A DNA stretch of 64,000 nucleotides from Variovorax sp. IB41. Its GTDB lineage: Bacteria; Pseudomonadota; Gammaproteobacteria; Burkholderiales; Burkholderiaceae_C. The stretch is from assembly GCF_016405905.1 (NCBI RefSeq), contig NZ_JAEFCB010000016.1:62001-126000 (forward strand), given 5' to 3'. Under the pieces are notes generated by a model that was not told the DNA's origin, ran no database searches, and saw only the letters and a list, made by a program, of their open reading frames with translations. Position numbers and translations under genes: made by a program. Positions 33,945 to 43,045 of this stretch are shown here, piece after piece (positions within the stretch are counted from its first letter, which is position 1; each line of letters begins with the position of its first letter).

Positions 33945-35540
33945 CTACATGTAGCCCAGCATCTTCATCGCGGCCGCGAGGCCCGTGCGGCTGCGCTCCA
34001 TCGCCTCCCACGGCGTGTTGCCGACGGCGATGCGCTCGGCGATGTTCGCGACCGTCCATTGCGCGGCGCCCGTGAGCTCGGGCAGTTCGTCCCAGTCCAC
34101 GGGCACCGAGACGCCCAGCCCCGGGCGCGACCGCGCGGACCATGCACTCACCGTGGTCGCGCCGAAGCCGTTGCGCAGGTAGTCGGCAAAAATCTTGCCC
34201 ACCCGGTTGCGCGGCCCGCTCTTGGCCACGAAGCGCTCGGGGAGGATGCGCGACAGGTGCTGCACGATCGCCTGCGAGAAGCCCTTGACCTCGTCCCAGC
34301 CGTGCCGGCGCCTGAGCGGCACCACCACGTGCAGGCCCTTGCCGCCGCTGGTCTTGAGGAAACTGGGCAGGCCGAGCTCGTCGAGCAGGGTCTTCACCAG
34401 CAGCGCGGCCTCCTGCATCTGCGCCCATTCGACGCCCTCGCCCGGGTCCAGGTCGAAGGTCATGCGGTCGGGCCGGTCGAGCGCGCGCGAGGTGCCGTTC
34501 CAGGTGTGCAGCTCGATCACGTTCATCTGCGCAGCGCCCAGGAGGCCGGCGGCGGTGTCGATCTGCAGCAGCGGATCGTGCCCCGGGTCCAGCGCCGGAT
34601 CGAGCAGGCGCACGCCGGGGATCTCGCGGTTCTGCACATGCTTCTGGAAAAAGAGCTCGCCGCCCACGCCGTCGGGCGCGCGCACCAGCGCCACCGGCCG
34701 CCCGCGCAGGTGCGGCAGCATCTGCGTGGCGACCGCGGCGTAATAGGCGGCCAGTTGGCCCTTGGTGATGCCGCTGTGCGCATCGATGACGCGTTCGGCG
34801 TGGGTGATCTTCTGCTTCTGGGCCATGGGCAGTGCCGTTTCCTTCTTCGTGGATGCGGATTCCGGAGTCGTGGCTTTCTTTCGCGCGAGTTTCTTCGCGG
34901 GTGCCCTGGCCGCCGTTGTTTCTGCTTTCTTGGGCGGGCTGCCGATCTCGTCCACGCCGCGGCCGGTCAGCACGCTCGCGGGCTGTTTCTCGAGCACGTC
35001 GTAGTCGGCCAGATCGCGCGCCTGGTCGTCGCGCTCCTTGATGAGCAGCCAGGGCTCATGCTTCTCGTCGCCCTTGCCGCGCATGCGCACCAGCGTCCAG
35101 TGGCCCTTGAGCTTTTCGCCGCGCAGCTCGAACTTGAGCTTGCCGGCCGCGAGCGCCTTGCGCGCGTCGCCATCGCCGTTCCCCTCGGGCAGCCAGTCGC
35201 CGCGGTCCCAGACGATGACGGTGCCCGCGCCGTACTGCCTGGGCGGAATGGTGCCCTCGAAATCCGCATACGAAATCGGATGGTCTTCCACGTGCACCGC
35301 CATGCGCTTGACCGCCGGGTCGAGGCAGGGGCCCTTGGGCACGGCCCAGCTCTTCAACGTGCCGTCGAGTTCGAGGCGGAAGTCGTAGTGCAGGTGGCTC
35401 GCGTGGTGCTTCTGGATGACGAAGGACAGCACGCCCTTGCCCGCGCGCCCGCCCTCCCTGGGCTCCGGCGTGCGAGAGAAATCGCGCTTGCCGTGATAGC
35501 GCGAGAGCGCTTTGCGCGCGGTCGATGCGGTGGTGCCCAT
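33945..35540 (-). CDS. ligD: LigD-type end-joining protein: 3'-phosphoesterase + polymerase, no ligase domain
   Basis: A 531-residue LigD variant. The N-terminal phosphoesterase domain (about 35-190) has the active-site set H45, H51, D53, R55 (HHASHLHYDFRLELDG) and H87. The C-terminal primase-polymerase domain (about 245-525) has the catalytic aspartates D363/D365 in TFDLDPGEG and the nucleotide-binding KTSGGKGLHV. Between them, where Pseudomonas-type LigD carries an ATP-dependent ligase domain of some 300 residues, there is only a lysine/alanine-rich linker (about 203-240). No ligase KxDG motif is seen. It would process and fill DNA ends with Ku (next gene upstream) but needs a separate ligase. 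There are 12 bases between ku and this gene. Confidence 0.9.
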   Translation of the reverse strand: MGTTASTARKALSRYHGKRDFSRTPEPREGGRAGKGVLSFVIQKHHASHLHYDFRLELDGTLKSWAVPKGPCLDPAVKRMAVHVEDHPISYADFEGTIPPRQYGAGTVIVWDRGDWLPEGNGDGDARKALAAGKLKFELRGEKLKGHWTLVRMRGKGDEKHEPWLLIKERDDQARDLADYDVLEKQPASVLTGRGVDEIGSPPKKAETTAARAPAKKLARKKATTPESASTKKETALPMAQKQKITHAERVIDAHSGITKGQLAAYYAAVATQMLPHLRGRPVALVRAPDGVGGELFFQKHVQNREIPGVRLLDPALDPGHDPLLQIDTAAGLLGAAQMNVIELHTWNGTSRALDRPDRMTFDLDPGEGVEWAQMQEAALLVKTLLDELGLPSFLKTSGGKGLHVVVPLRRRHGWDEVKGFSQAIVQHLSRILPERFVAKSGPRNRVGKIFADYLRNGFGATTVSAWSARSRPGLGVSVPVDWDELPELTGAAQWTVANIAERIAVGNTPWEAMERSRTGLAAAMKMLGYM

Positions 35541-35552
35541 GGCCGGTGCGCC

Positions 35553-36536
35553 TCAGGCCGCACGGCGGGCGCGGGGCTTCGCCTTCGCGGTGGTCTTCGA
35601 GGCGGCTTTCGCGGCGGGCTTGCGTTTCTTCGCGGGAGGCCGGGCGCGGAGTGCGGGTTCTTCGTCCTCGTCGTCGTCATCCTGAACGGGCGCGGCCTTC
35701 CTGGCGCCGCCCTTGCCGCGCAGGCTGCGCTGCAGCAGCTCGGTCAGGTCGATGATCTTGGCGCCACGGCCTTCGGAGGCGCCTTCCTCGGGCTCGGGCT
35801 GCGTCACCGTCTCGGTCTGGCCCGCCTTCACCTTGCGTTCGACCAGGCGCAGGATCTCGTCCTTGAACTCGTCCTTGAATTCGTCGGGCGCCCATTCGGC
35901 GCTCATGTCCTCGACCAGCTCCTGGGCCATCTTCAATTCGCGCTCGGTCAGGCCCGCCTTCTTCGCGTCTTCCTCGGGCAGCGGCAGGTCGTCCCAGGGG
36001 CGGATGTCGGCGCCCCAGCGCAGCAGGTTCAGCACCAGGCCCGGACCCACGGGCACCAGAGCCGCCAGGTGCTGCTTGGTCTGGATCACGACGCGGGCCA
36101 CGCCCACGCGGCCGCTGCGCTGCAGGGTCTCGCGCAGCAGCGCATAGACCTTCGCGCCGCGGTTGATCGGCGCCACGTAGTAGGGCCGTTCCAGATAAAC
36201 GAACGGAATGCCGTTGGCCGGAACGAAGGCCTCGATCTCGATGGTCTGCGTGGTCTTGGGATAGGCCGCCGCGATCTCCTTGTCGCTGAGCACCACGTAC
36301 TCGCCGGCTTCGTACTCGATGCCCTTGACGATGTTCTCGCGCGCGATTTCCTTGCCGGTCTTCTTGTTGATGCGCTTGTAGCCGACCGGGTCCATCGAGC
36401 GCTTGTCGAGCCAGTCGAAGTCGATGCCGTGGTTCGTGGTGGCCGAGTAGAGCGCCACCGGGATGTGGACCAGGCCGAAGCTGATCGCGCCCTTCCACAG
36501 GACGCGCGGCGCGGGGGCTTTTGTCGAGACGGGCAT
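35553..36536 (-). CDS. ku: Non-homologous end-joining protein Ku
   Basis: A 327-residue bacterial Ku homodimer subunit that binds double-strand DNA ends and recruits LigD. It starts ISFGLVHIPVALYSA after a short leader, contains the central GYKRINKKTGKEIARENIVKG stretch in the ring, and ends in a long Lys/Ala/Arg-rich tail after an acidic DDDDEDEE run, typical of extended bacterial Ku C-termini that bind DNA. The ATG at 36536 has AAGGAG seven bases upstream and is preferred over a GTG two codons earlier. It is followed 12 bases later by ligD on the same strand, a two-gene end-joining operon. Confidence 0.95.
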   Translation of the reverse strand: MPVSTKAPAPRVLWKGAISFGLVHIPVALYSATTNHGIDFDWLDKRSMDPVGYKRINKKTGKEIARENIVKGIEYEAGEYVVLSDKEIAAAYPKTTQTIEIEAFVPANGIPFVYLERPYYVAPINRGAKVYALLRETLQRSGRVGVARVVIQTKQHLAALVPVGPGLVLNLLRWGADIRPWDDLPLPEEDAKKAGLTERELKMAQELVEDMSAEWAPDEFKDEFKDEILRLVERKVKAGQTETVTQPEPEEGASEGRGAKIIDLTELLQRSLRGKGGARKAAPVQDDDDEDEEPALRARPPAKKRKPAAKAASKTTAKAKPRARRAA

Positions 36537-36601
36537 GGGCACACTCCTTCAGGCTGGAAATGTGTGCCGCGGCCGCGGCCGGGCGGTGTAGGAACGCGGC
36601 G

Positions 36602-37609
36602 TCAGGCCGTGCCGGCCACCGGCCCGAGCACGCGCTCGCTCGGGCGCGCGAAGTAGAACCACTCGGCGCCCGGCAGCGCCAGGGCGTTGGGGAACACGAT
36701 GAAGCCGTCGTCGGGCGCGCTCAGCAGCGTGCCGTCGTGGCGCATGCCGATCGGCTCGCCGCGCCGCACCTCGTCGAAGGTGGCCCAGTCGCGCACGAAG
36801 CTGTCTTCTTCATGCAGGCGGTCGGTGACGCTGGCCAGGCGCAGCAGCCTGGGCTGCGCCGACGCGGCGGGCAGGCCCGCCGGCAGCGGCGCCATGCCCA
36901 GCAGCGCGAGCGTGCGGCGGATGGCGCGCCAGGCCACCTCGGGCGCCTCGGGGTCCTGGTGCTGGCCGCATTCGAGCGTGACGCCGTAGCCGCCGCAACT
37001 GCGGATGTATTCGTTGGTGCCGCGGCCGAAGTCGAGCGCGGCCTCGTCGACCGGCGCACCGCCCGCACCGCCCGCGCGCTGGGCGAGGCCCGCGGCGTAG
37101 ATGTCGAGCCAGCCTTCCACCACGATGGGCGTGCCGATGTGCAGCGCGAGCTGGCCCTCTTCGTACGAGCGCGCAAAGGGTTCCAGCGTGCCGGCGTTGT
37201 CGCGCGGGCCGATCATCGCGAAGGCCTCGCCCTCGCTCTGGAAGGAGTGCAGGTCCAGCAGCACGTCATGGCGCGCGATGACGGGCGCCAGGCGGTTGGT
37301 GATGCGGGCTTCGTAGTCGGCGGGCGCCTCGGTCGGGCGGAACAGGCGGTTGAGGTTGCGCTCGCCCTCGCGCTGCAGGCGCCGGCGAGCGAGCGGATTG
37401 GCCACGGGCACCAGCGTGAGCTCGCCGCGCTGCAGCTGCAGCGTGCCGGCATCGAACTCGGCCAGGATGCGCGCGATGCCCGCGGTGCCGCAGGTCTCGT
37501 CGCCGTGCACGCCGCCGACCACGAGCAGGCGCGGACCGGGGTGCAGCGAAGCGAAGGTGTGGATGCGCAGGCTGTCGGTCGCCACGCCGGCAAAAGGATC
37601 GGAAGACAT
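36602..37609 (-). CDS. Succinylglutamate desuccinylase/aspartoacylase-family (M14) zinc hydrolase
   Basis: A 335-residue AstE/AspA-like zinc deacylase. The first zinc motif is GGVHGDETCG, the downstream ligand lies in LLDLHSFQSEG, and an arginine-rich RLQREGERNLNRLFR block matches the substrate-carboxylate region. A C-terminal beta domain (GTLLSAPDDGFIVFPN) follows, as in family members. Such enzymes remove acyl groups from amino acids or peptides; no astABCD genes are adjacent, so the substrate is open. Start chosen at ATG 37609 (MSSDPFAGV), as the upstream in-frame codons have low similarity to the family. It is divergent from the next small gene. Confidence 0.83.
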   Translation of the reverse strand: MSSDPFAGVATDSLRIHTFASLHPGPRLLVVGGVHGDETCGTAGIARILAEFDAGTLQLQRGELTLVPVANPLARRRLQREGERNLNRLFRPTEAPADYEARITNRLAPVIARHDVLLDLHSFQSEGEAFAMIGPRDNAGTLEPFARSYEEGQLALHIGTPIVVEGWLDIYAAGLAQRAGGAGGAPVDEAALDFGRGTNEYIRSCGGYGVTLECGQHQDPEAPEVAWRAIRRTLALLGMAPLPAGLPAASAQPRLLRLASVTDRLHEEDSFVRDWATFDEVRRGEPIGMRHDGTLLSAPDDGFIVFPNALALPGAEWFYFARPSERVLGPVAGTA

Positions 37610-37648
37610 GCGGGGATTATTGCGGAGGCCCTTCACCGGAGGCAAAGC

Positions 37649-37667
37649 CGCTATGGCTTTCATAGCG
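37649..37667. other. Short perfect hairpin
   Basis: CGCTATG at 37649-37655 pairs perfectly with CATAGCG at 37661-37667 across a five-base loop. It lies between the divergent deacylase and small hydrophilic protein genes, so it may be an operator or part of a 5' leader. No further support. Confidence 0.3.
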
Positions 37668-37763
37668 CCGAGCGGCCACCTACAGGGCCTGCCTTGCATG
37701 TCCTACCGCGTGGGCCGCCCCATCGGCGCAGGCTGGGCCTCAACGCCACGAAGGAGCCATCGC

Positions 37764-38036
37764 ATGACCCAAGCCAAGTCCACCAAGACCCCGCCCACCG
37801 ACCCGAAGGACGCGACGAAGGACGCGGGCGGCGGCAAGACCAAGGTCGAGCAGGGCGGCGAAGCGGCGCCGCGCCTGCCGCACGAGCGCGACCAGTCGTC
37901 CGACAGCCAGCAGACCCCGGACGGCCAGCCCACCAAGGTGGGCCGCCAGGCCCACGAAGACGTGGAGCGCGGCGTGGTCGACACCGACCGCGGCCCGGTG
38001 ACCGACCGCGTCTACAACGACAAGGTCAAGCGCTGA
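37764..38036 (+). CDS. Small hydrophilic, probably disordered protein
   Basis: A 90-residue protein, almost entirely Lys, Asp, Gln, Gly, Pro and Thr, without hydrophobic stretches or cysteines. It begins MTQAKSTKTPPTDPKD and ends RVYNDKVKR, and should be intrinsically disordered. AAGGAG lies seven bases before the ATG, so translation is likely. I do not recognise a family; its composition is like small stress-associated hydrophilins. Its 3' end overlaps the convergent rpe gene by 11 bases. Confidence 0.7.
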   Translation: MTQAKSTKTPPTDPKDATKDAGGGKTKVEQGGEAAPRLPHERDQSSDSQQTPDGQPTKVGRQAHEDVERGVVDTDRGPVTDRVYNDKVKR

Positions 38037-38718
38037 TGCCGGCCAGCTGCTGGCGCATGTCGCCGATCACCGCGCCGTAGTCCTTGGCGTTGAAGATCGC
38101 GCTGCCGGCCACGAAGGTGTCGGCACCGGCCGAGGCTACGCGCGCGATGTTGTCCACCTTGATCCCGCCGTCCACTTCGAGGCGGATGTCGCGCCCGCTT
38201 TGCTCGATGCGCTTGCGCGCGAGTTCGATCTTGCGCAGGGCCGAATCGATGAAGCTCTGGCCGCCGAAGCCGGGGTTCACGCTCATGATGAGGATGAGGT
38301 CGATGTCGTCGATCGCCCAGTCCAGGGCTTCGAGCCCCAGCCCCGGGTTGAACACCAGTCCGGCCTTGCAGCCCGCGGCCTTGATGGCCTGGATGCTGCG
38401 GTGCACGTGGGGCGATGCGTCGGGGTGGAAGCTGATGTAGTCGGCGCCCGCTTGCGCGAAAGAGGCCGCCAGGGCGTCGACCGGGTGGATCATGAGGTGC
38501 ACGTCGATCGGCACCGGCGTGCCATCGGCCGTCTTGGCGTAGGGCTTGAGCGCCTGGCAGATCATCGGGCCGAAGGTCAGGTTCGGCACGTAATGGTTGT
38601 CCATCACGTCGAAGTGGATCCAGTCGGCGCCGGCGGCGATCACGTCGGTCAGCTCCTGGCCGAGGTGGGCGAAGTCTGCGGAGAGGATGGAGGGGGCGAT
38701 GCGGAACGGGGTGCTCAT
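38026..38718 (-). CDS. rpe: Ribulose-phosphate 3-epimerase
   Basis: A 230-residue TIM-barrel epimerase interconverting ribulose-5-phosphate and xylulose-5-phosphate in the pentose-phosphate/Calvin pathways. Landmarks are IAPSILSADFAHL, the metal-site WIHFDVMDNHYVPN and VDVHLMI-type IDVHLMIHPV, VNPGFGGQ and the C-terminal EVDGGI phosphate grip. Full length. In related genomes rpe is near apaG, as here, though on the opposite strand. Its stop overlaps the convergent small-protein gene by 11 bases. Confidence 0.97.
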   Translation of the reverse strand: MSTPFRIAPSILSADFAHLGQELTDVIAAGADWIHFDVMDNHYVPNLTFGPMICQALKPYAKTADGTPVPIDVHLMIHPVDALAASFAQAGADYISFHPDASPHVHRSIQAIKAAGCKAGLVFNPGLGLEALDWAIDDIDLILIMSVNPGFGGQSFIDSALRKIELARKRIEQSGRDIRLEVDGGIKVDNIARVASAGADTFVAGSAIFNAKDYGAVIGDMRQQLAGISA

Positions 38719-38827
38719 GCCTGCAATTGTCGCTCCGGTGCCGCGCTTCCAGCCTTTGGGGGTTTCCTGCCTGCCGATACATTCGGGCATCGCGCGCCAC
38801 CCGGCGCCGGCTTTCACATGGCATCGA

Positions 38828-39322
38828 ATGACCACCCTTGCGACTTCACAACGGCGCGCCGCCGGCCTCTCTGTTCTCGCCCGTCTCGCCCTTTTCGCTC
38901 TCCTCGGGATGGCCTGCGCGGTTGTCGCCACGCCCGCCGCGGCCCAGGAATGGAAGACGGCTGGGAACCCCAAGGCCGGGACGTTCTTCGAGCCGGCCAG
39001 CGTGGCCGCCAAGGAGGGCGCGGTCTACGCGAAGATCATGTTCGACGACACCCGGGCCAAGCGCTTCGAAGGCAAGCCCTACCTCTCGGATGTGCGCTAC
39101 ACCCGCTTCGACTGCGAGCGCCGGACGGTGGCGGACCAGAAGATCACCAAGTACGAAAGCGCGCAGGGCCGCGGCGCCGTGGTGGGTGAAATGGTCCGCA
39201 CGCATGCGGAAGCCGCCGCTGCCATGAAGCCCATCGAGCCGGGGACGCAGGGCGATGCGCTGGCGCAGGCGATCTGCGGGCAACTGGCCCAGGCCCGGTC
39301 CCCGGCCCAGCCCGGCAAGTAA
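38828..39322 (+). CDS. Exported hypothetical protein, surface-adhesin-E/CNP1-like
   Basis: A 164-residue protein with a signal peptide (LALFALLGMACAVVATPAAAQ) cleaved near residue 40. The mature part is about 120 residues with EWKTAGNPKAGTFFEPASV, then YLSDVRYTRFDCERRTVAD and a late cysteine (AQAICG), so one disulphide is possible. The pattern resembles the small periplasmic proteins annotated as surface-adhesin E-like in beta-proteobacteria; that is a weak family call. It is followed by apaG 46 bases later on the same strand. Confidence 0.65.
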   Translation: MTTLATSQRRAAGLSVLARLALFALLGMACAVVATPAAAQEWKTAGNPKAGTFFEPASVAAKEGAVYAKIMFDDTRAKRFEGKPYLSDVRYTRFDCERRTVADQKITKYESAQGRGAVVGEMVRTHAEAAAAMKPIEPGTQGDALAQAICGQLAQARSPAQPGK

Positions 39323-39368
39323 GCACCATCTCCCGGCGGCCCGAAGCCCGCCAGTTACCATCCGCCCC

Positions 39369-39764
39369 ATGTCACACAGCCCCTTCAGCGTCCAGGTCGA
39401 GCCGCGCTACCTGGCCGACCAGTCCTCCCCGAAGGACAACGTCTACACCTTCTCCTACACGATCACCATCACCAACGTGGGCACGGTGGGGGCGCAGCTG
39501 ATCGCGCGCCACTGGCTCATCAACGACGCGTCGGGCCATCCGCAGGAAGTCAAGGGCCTGGGCGTGATCGGCCAGCAGCCGCTGCTGGCGCCCGGCGAAT
39601 CGTTCCGCTACACGAGCGGCTGCCGGCTGCAGGCCGCGAGCGGCACGATGCATGGCAGCTTCTTCGTGGTGACCGAGGAAGGGGAGCGCTTCGACGTGCC
39701 GGTTCCCATGTTCGTGCTCGAAGCCGACATCGGGGGCGCCCCGGTCTCTCGCGTGCTGCACTAG
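39369..39764 (+). CDS. apaG: Co2+/Mg2+ efflux-associated protein ApaG
   Basis: A 131-residue single-domain ApaG with an immunoglobulin-like beta fold. It shows the family's FSYTITITNVGTVGAQLIARHW, GLGVIGQQPLLAPGESFRYTSG and GTMHGSFFV motifs. ApaG is linked to cobalt/magnesium homeostasis and protein-protein interactions but has no proven enzymatic activity. It is the second gene of the plus-strand run; the following membrane gene starts 30 bases later. Start ATG 39369 gives full family length. Confidence 0.94.
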   Translation: MSHSPFSVQVEPRYLADQSSPKDNVYTFSYTITITNVGTVGAQLIARHWLINDASGHPQEVKGLGVIGQQPLLAPGESFRYTSGCRLQAASGTMHGSFFVVTEEGERFDVPVPMFVLEADIGGAPVSRVLH

Positions 39765-39794
39765 GCACGCCCCTTTCCTCTCCCCCCGCTCCCC

Positions 39795-41777
39795 ATGGCT
39801 GCCGCATCGCGCGACTTGCAGGGGCTGCTTGCCGGCCTCGACCCCACGGCCGATGTGGCGCAGCGCCACATCTGGCTCATCAACCTCTTCGACTGGCTGC
39901 GCGGCGACCGCGCCTCGCCCCAGGCGGCGATCGGCCGCGTCTCTTTGCTGCTGGACGCCGTCGAGGCGCGCCCCGAGCTGCGCGAGCGCATGCGCGCCTG
40001 GTGGCGCGTGTTCACGCAGTCGGTCGACCTCACCACGCTGCTGGCCGACTACGGCTTCGCGCCGCGCACCGCGTTCGTGAGCGAACTGAGCGAGCGCCTG
40101 CGCCGCAAGATCCTGCCCGGCACGCCCGAGACCACCGATGCGTCGGACCTGTTCCGCATGGTGCTGCCCGGCGTGTTCGATGCGGGCTGGATCGCGCTGC
40201 TCGACGAAGCGCAGCTCGCTCGCATCGGCGCGCTGCTGGCCGATGCGACGGTGGACGCAGACGGCTCGCCGCGCTGGCGCCACACCGTGATGGACGCGGT
40301 CACTTATTGCGGCAGCCAGGTGGTGGCGGCCGGTTTCTCGCCCGAGCTGCGCCTGCGCATCAGCGCCGAGCACCACGAGGCGCGTCCTTTCCACGCGCTG
40401 ATGGCCGACCTGGACGAGCTGCGCGAGCAGATGTTCGAGCAGCCTGCGGGCGCCGAGAGCGACGAGGCCCTGCAGGCGGCCTTCGTGGCCTTTCGCGACC
40501 GGCTCGATGCCTGCCGCGCCAGCGCCTCGTCGGTCTACACGCACCTGGAGGACAACGGCATCTCGGTGGGCCTGGTGTTCCGGCTGCGCCAGTTGCGCGA
40601 GCGCGTGCTGCGCATCCGCGAACTGCTCGACTGCCTGATGTCGCCGGTGTCCGCGCCCAGCGTGGCGCGGCTCATCGGCAAGCTGGTGCTCGCGGGCGGC
40701 GAGCGCAACAGCATCCGCGCGCTCGTGGCCTCGAACTCCTCGATGCTCGCGGCCAAGGTGACCGAGCGCAGCGCCGAGACCGGCGAGCACTACATCACCC
40801 GCGACCGCGCGAGCTACCTGCAGATGGTGAAGAAGGCCGCGGGCGGCGGCGCGTTCACGGCGCTGACGGTGCTCCTGAAGTTCGGCATCTACGCGCTGGC
40901 GCTGTCGGCCTTCTGGGCGGGCCTGGCCTCGGGCCTGATGTATGCGGCGAGCTTCGTCGCGATCCAGCTCCTGCACCTGACGCTGGCCACCAAGCAGCCC
41001 GCGATGACGGCGCCGGCGCTCGCGGCGCGGCTGCGCGACATCAAGGCGGACGGGGCGGTGGACGATTTCGTCGACGAGGTGGCCAATCTCGTGCGCTCGC
41101 AGGTGGCCGCGGTGCTGGGCAACGTGCTGTTGGTGGTGCCAGCGACGGTCGCCCTCGCGCTCCTCGTGCAATACGCGCTCGGGCAGCCGCTGCTGGATGC
41201 CGCGCATGCGGCTGCCACGCTGAATTCGCTCTCGCTGGCGGGGCCGACCGCGCTTTTCGCGGCAATCACCGGCATCCTGCTGTTTTCGGCCAGCATCGTC
41301 GCCGGTTGGACAGAAAACGCCTTTGTCCTGCATCGCCTGGACTCCGCCATGCGTTACAACCCACGCATCGGCGCCTTTCTGGGTGCCGCCCGGGCTCGCC
41401 GCTGGGCCACCTTCATGCGCACACACATCTCAGGCTTCGCCTCCAACATCTCGCTGGGACTCATGCTGGGCCTCCTGCCCGCGTTCGCGGGTTTCTTCGG
41501 GCTCGGGCTGGATGTGCGCCACGTGACACTCTCGGCCGGGCAGATCGCCGCGGCCGCGGCGTCCACGGGCCTGTCGGTGCTGCAGCAGCCCGCCCTCTGG
41601 TGGGCGGTGGCGGCGATTCCGGTGATCGGCGCGCTCAATGTGAGCGTGAGTTTCTATTTCGCTTTCCGTCTCGCGCTGCGTGCGCACAGCGTGAGCCTCG
41701 GTGACCGCGCCCGCATCCGCAGCGCCACCTGGGCGCGCTGGCGCAGCCGGCCTGTGAGCTTCTTTTTACCTGCATGA
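39795..41777 (+). CDS. 'Site-specific recombinase' family (SpecificRecomb) integral membrane protein
   Basis: A 660-residue protein of the family named after gonococcal 'site-specific recombinase' (PF10136). The first 340 residues are soluble and alpha-helical; the remainder holds about six hydrophobic segments (GAFTALTVLLKFGIYALAL, NVLLVVPATVALALLV, ALFAAITGILLFSAS, LGLMLGLLPAFAGFFGLGL, ALWWAVAAIPVIGAL). No serine- or tyrosine-recombinase active-site motif is visible, so the name is doubtful; a membrane or envelope role is more consistent. It lies 30 bases after apaG and overlaps the antiporter gene by four bases (ATGA). Confidence 0.85.
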   Translation: MAAASRDLQGLLAGLDPTADVAQRHIWLINLFDWLRGDRASPQAAIGRVSLLLDAVEARPELRERMRAWWRVFTQSVDLTTLLADYGFAPRTAFVSELSERLRRKILPGTPETTDASDLFRMVLPGVFDAGWIALLDEAQLARIGALLADATVDADGSPRWRHTVMDAVTYCGSQVVAAGFSPELRLRISAEHHEARPFHALMADLDELREQMFEQPAGAESDEALQAAFVAFRDRLDACRASASSVYTHLEDNGISVGLVFRLRQLRERVLRIRELLDCLMSPVSAPSVARLIGKLVLAGGERNSIRALVASNSSMLAAKVTERSAETGEHYITRDRASYLQMVKKAAGGGAFTALTVLLKFGIYALALSAFWAGLASGLMYAASFVAIQLLHLTLATKQPAMTAPALAARLRDIKADGAVDDFVDEVANLVRSQVAAVLGNVLLVVPATVALALLVQYALGQPLLDAAHAAATLNSLSLAGPTALFAAITGILLFSASIVAGWTENAFVLHRLDSAMRYNPRIGAFLGAARARRWATFMRTHISGFASNISLGLMLGLLPAFAGFFGLGLDVRHVTLSAGQIAAAAASTGLSVLQQPALWWAVAAIPVIGALNVSVSFYFAFRLALRAHSVSLGDRARIRSATWARWRSRPVSFFLPA

Positions 41778-43045
41778 ATTTGACGAGCTTCATCAACGAT
41801 CTGCTGGGCTTCTGGTCCGAATGGGTGCGCCCCTCGGCCGGCCTGCCCACCGTGCTGTGGTCGCTGCTGCTGGCAGCAGCCGCCGCCTCCGGCCACCTGG
41901 TGCGACGCTACCTGGGGCTGCCCAAGGTGATCGGCTATTCGCTGGTCGGCGCGGTCGTCGGCTTTGCCGGCTTCGAGGGCGCGATCTGGCCGCTGCGCGG
42001 CATCAGCCTCTTCCTCCTGGAGTTGGGCGTGGCCGTGGTGCTGTTCGAGGCGGGCGGCCGGCTGCCGCTGCGCTGGTTCCGCCACAACCCGATGGTGCTG
42101 GTGCAGAGCCTGCTGGAAGCCACGCTGACCTACTTCGGCGTGTATTGGGTGCTCACGCTGCTGGGCCTGCCCGAGCCGGTGGCCAACCCGATCGCGCTGA
42201 TGGCCATCGTCGCCTCGCCGGCGGTGCTCAGCCGCGTGATCATCGACACCCGCGCCGCGGGCCCCGTCACCGAGCGCGCGATGACACTGGCCACGCTCAA
42301 CACCTTCTATGCGCTCGCGCTCGGCTATGCGCAGGCCGGCCTCATCGAACGCGCGCCGCAGACCATGCTGCAAAAGCTCTACCCGGTCGCGGTGGTGCTG
42401 GGCCTGTCGTTCGTGGTCGGCGCGATCATGGCGCTGGCCCTTCGCACCGCGCTGCGCGTGATGAGCCCGACGAGCGAGAACACCTCGATCCTGCTCTTGG
42501 CGATCATCGCGGCCGGCGCGGCGCTCACCGCGCACATCGGCGGCTCGGCGCCGCTCGCGGCGCTGATCGGCGGCGTGCTGCTCAAAACGCTCAACCCCAA
42601 GCCCTGGGCCTGGCAGCGGCAGCTGGGTACGGCGGCTTCGCTGCTCACCATGCTGATGTTCGTGCTGGTGTCCATCGTGGCGGCGCAGGCCGACTGGACC
42701 TTGCCGGTGGCCAGCGTGGTGCTGGCCGTGATCGGCGTGCGCATGGTCGCCAAGATTTCGGGCGTGGCCATTGCCAACCCCGGCAGCGGCGCGAGCTGGA
42801 AGCAGGCCTTCTGGGTCGGGTGCGCGATGTCGCCGCTGTCATCGATCGCCCTCCTGATCGCATCGAATTTCGCCACCGCCTCGCCGCTGCTGGGCACCAT
42901 GATCACGCAGGTGGCCCTGCCCTCGATCCTCTTGATGGAGGTGGTGGGCGCCGTGCTCGCCACCGTGGCCATCCATGCGGTGGGCGAGAGTTCGGTGCCC
43001 TGGGCGCCCCAGGCCTTCAGCACCACCGAGGACACGCAGCGATGA
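41774..43045 (+). CDS. CPA2-family cation:proton antiporter (Kef/NhaS3-like, no nucleotide-binding domain)
   Basis: A 423-residue polytopic membrane protein with about twelve hydrophobic segments. It matches the Na+/H+ exchanger (CPA2) fold: YLGLPKVIGYSLVGAVVGF, ISLFLLELGVAVVLFEAG, a discontinuous helix region with ALMAIVASPAVLSRV, and HIGGSAPLAALIGGVLL. It lacks the C-terminal RCK/KTN domain found in KefB and KefC, so it is probably an electroneutral antiporter without nucleotide or glutathione gating of that type. Both ends overlap neighbours by four bases, so it is translationally coupled to the SpecificRecomb protein and to the YbdK-like ligase. Confidence 0.88.
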   Translation: MNLTSFINDLLGFWSEWVRPSAGLPTVLWSLLLAAAAASGHLVRRYLGLPKVIGYSLVGAVVGFAGFEGAIWPLRGISLFLLELGVAVVLFEAGGRLPLRWFRHNPMVLVQSLLEATLTYFGVYWVLTLLGLPEPVANPIALMAIVASPAVLSRVIIDTRAAGPVTERAMTLATLNTFYALALGYAQAGLIERAPQTMLQKLYPVAVVLGLSFVVGAIMALALRTALRVMSPTSENTSILLLAIIAAGAALTAHIGGSAPLAALIGGVLLKTLNPKPWAWQRQLGTAASLLTMLMFVLVSIVAAQADWTLPVASVVLAVIGVRMVAKISGVAIANPGSGASWKQAFWVGCAMSPLSSIALLIASNFATASPLLGTMITQVALPSILLMEVVGAVLATVAIHAVGESSVPWAPQAFSTTEDTQR

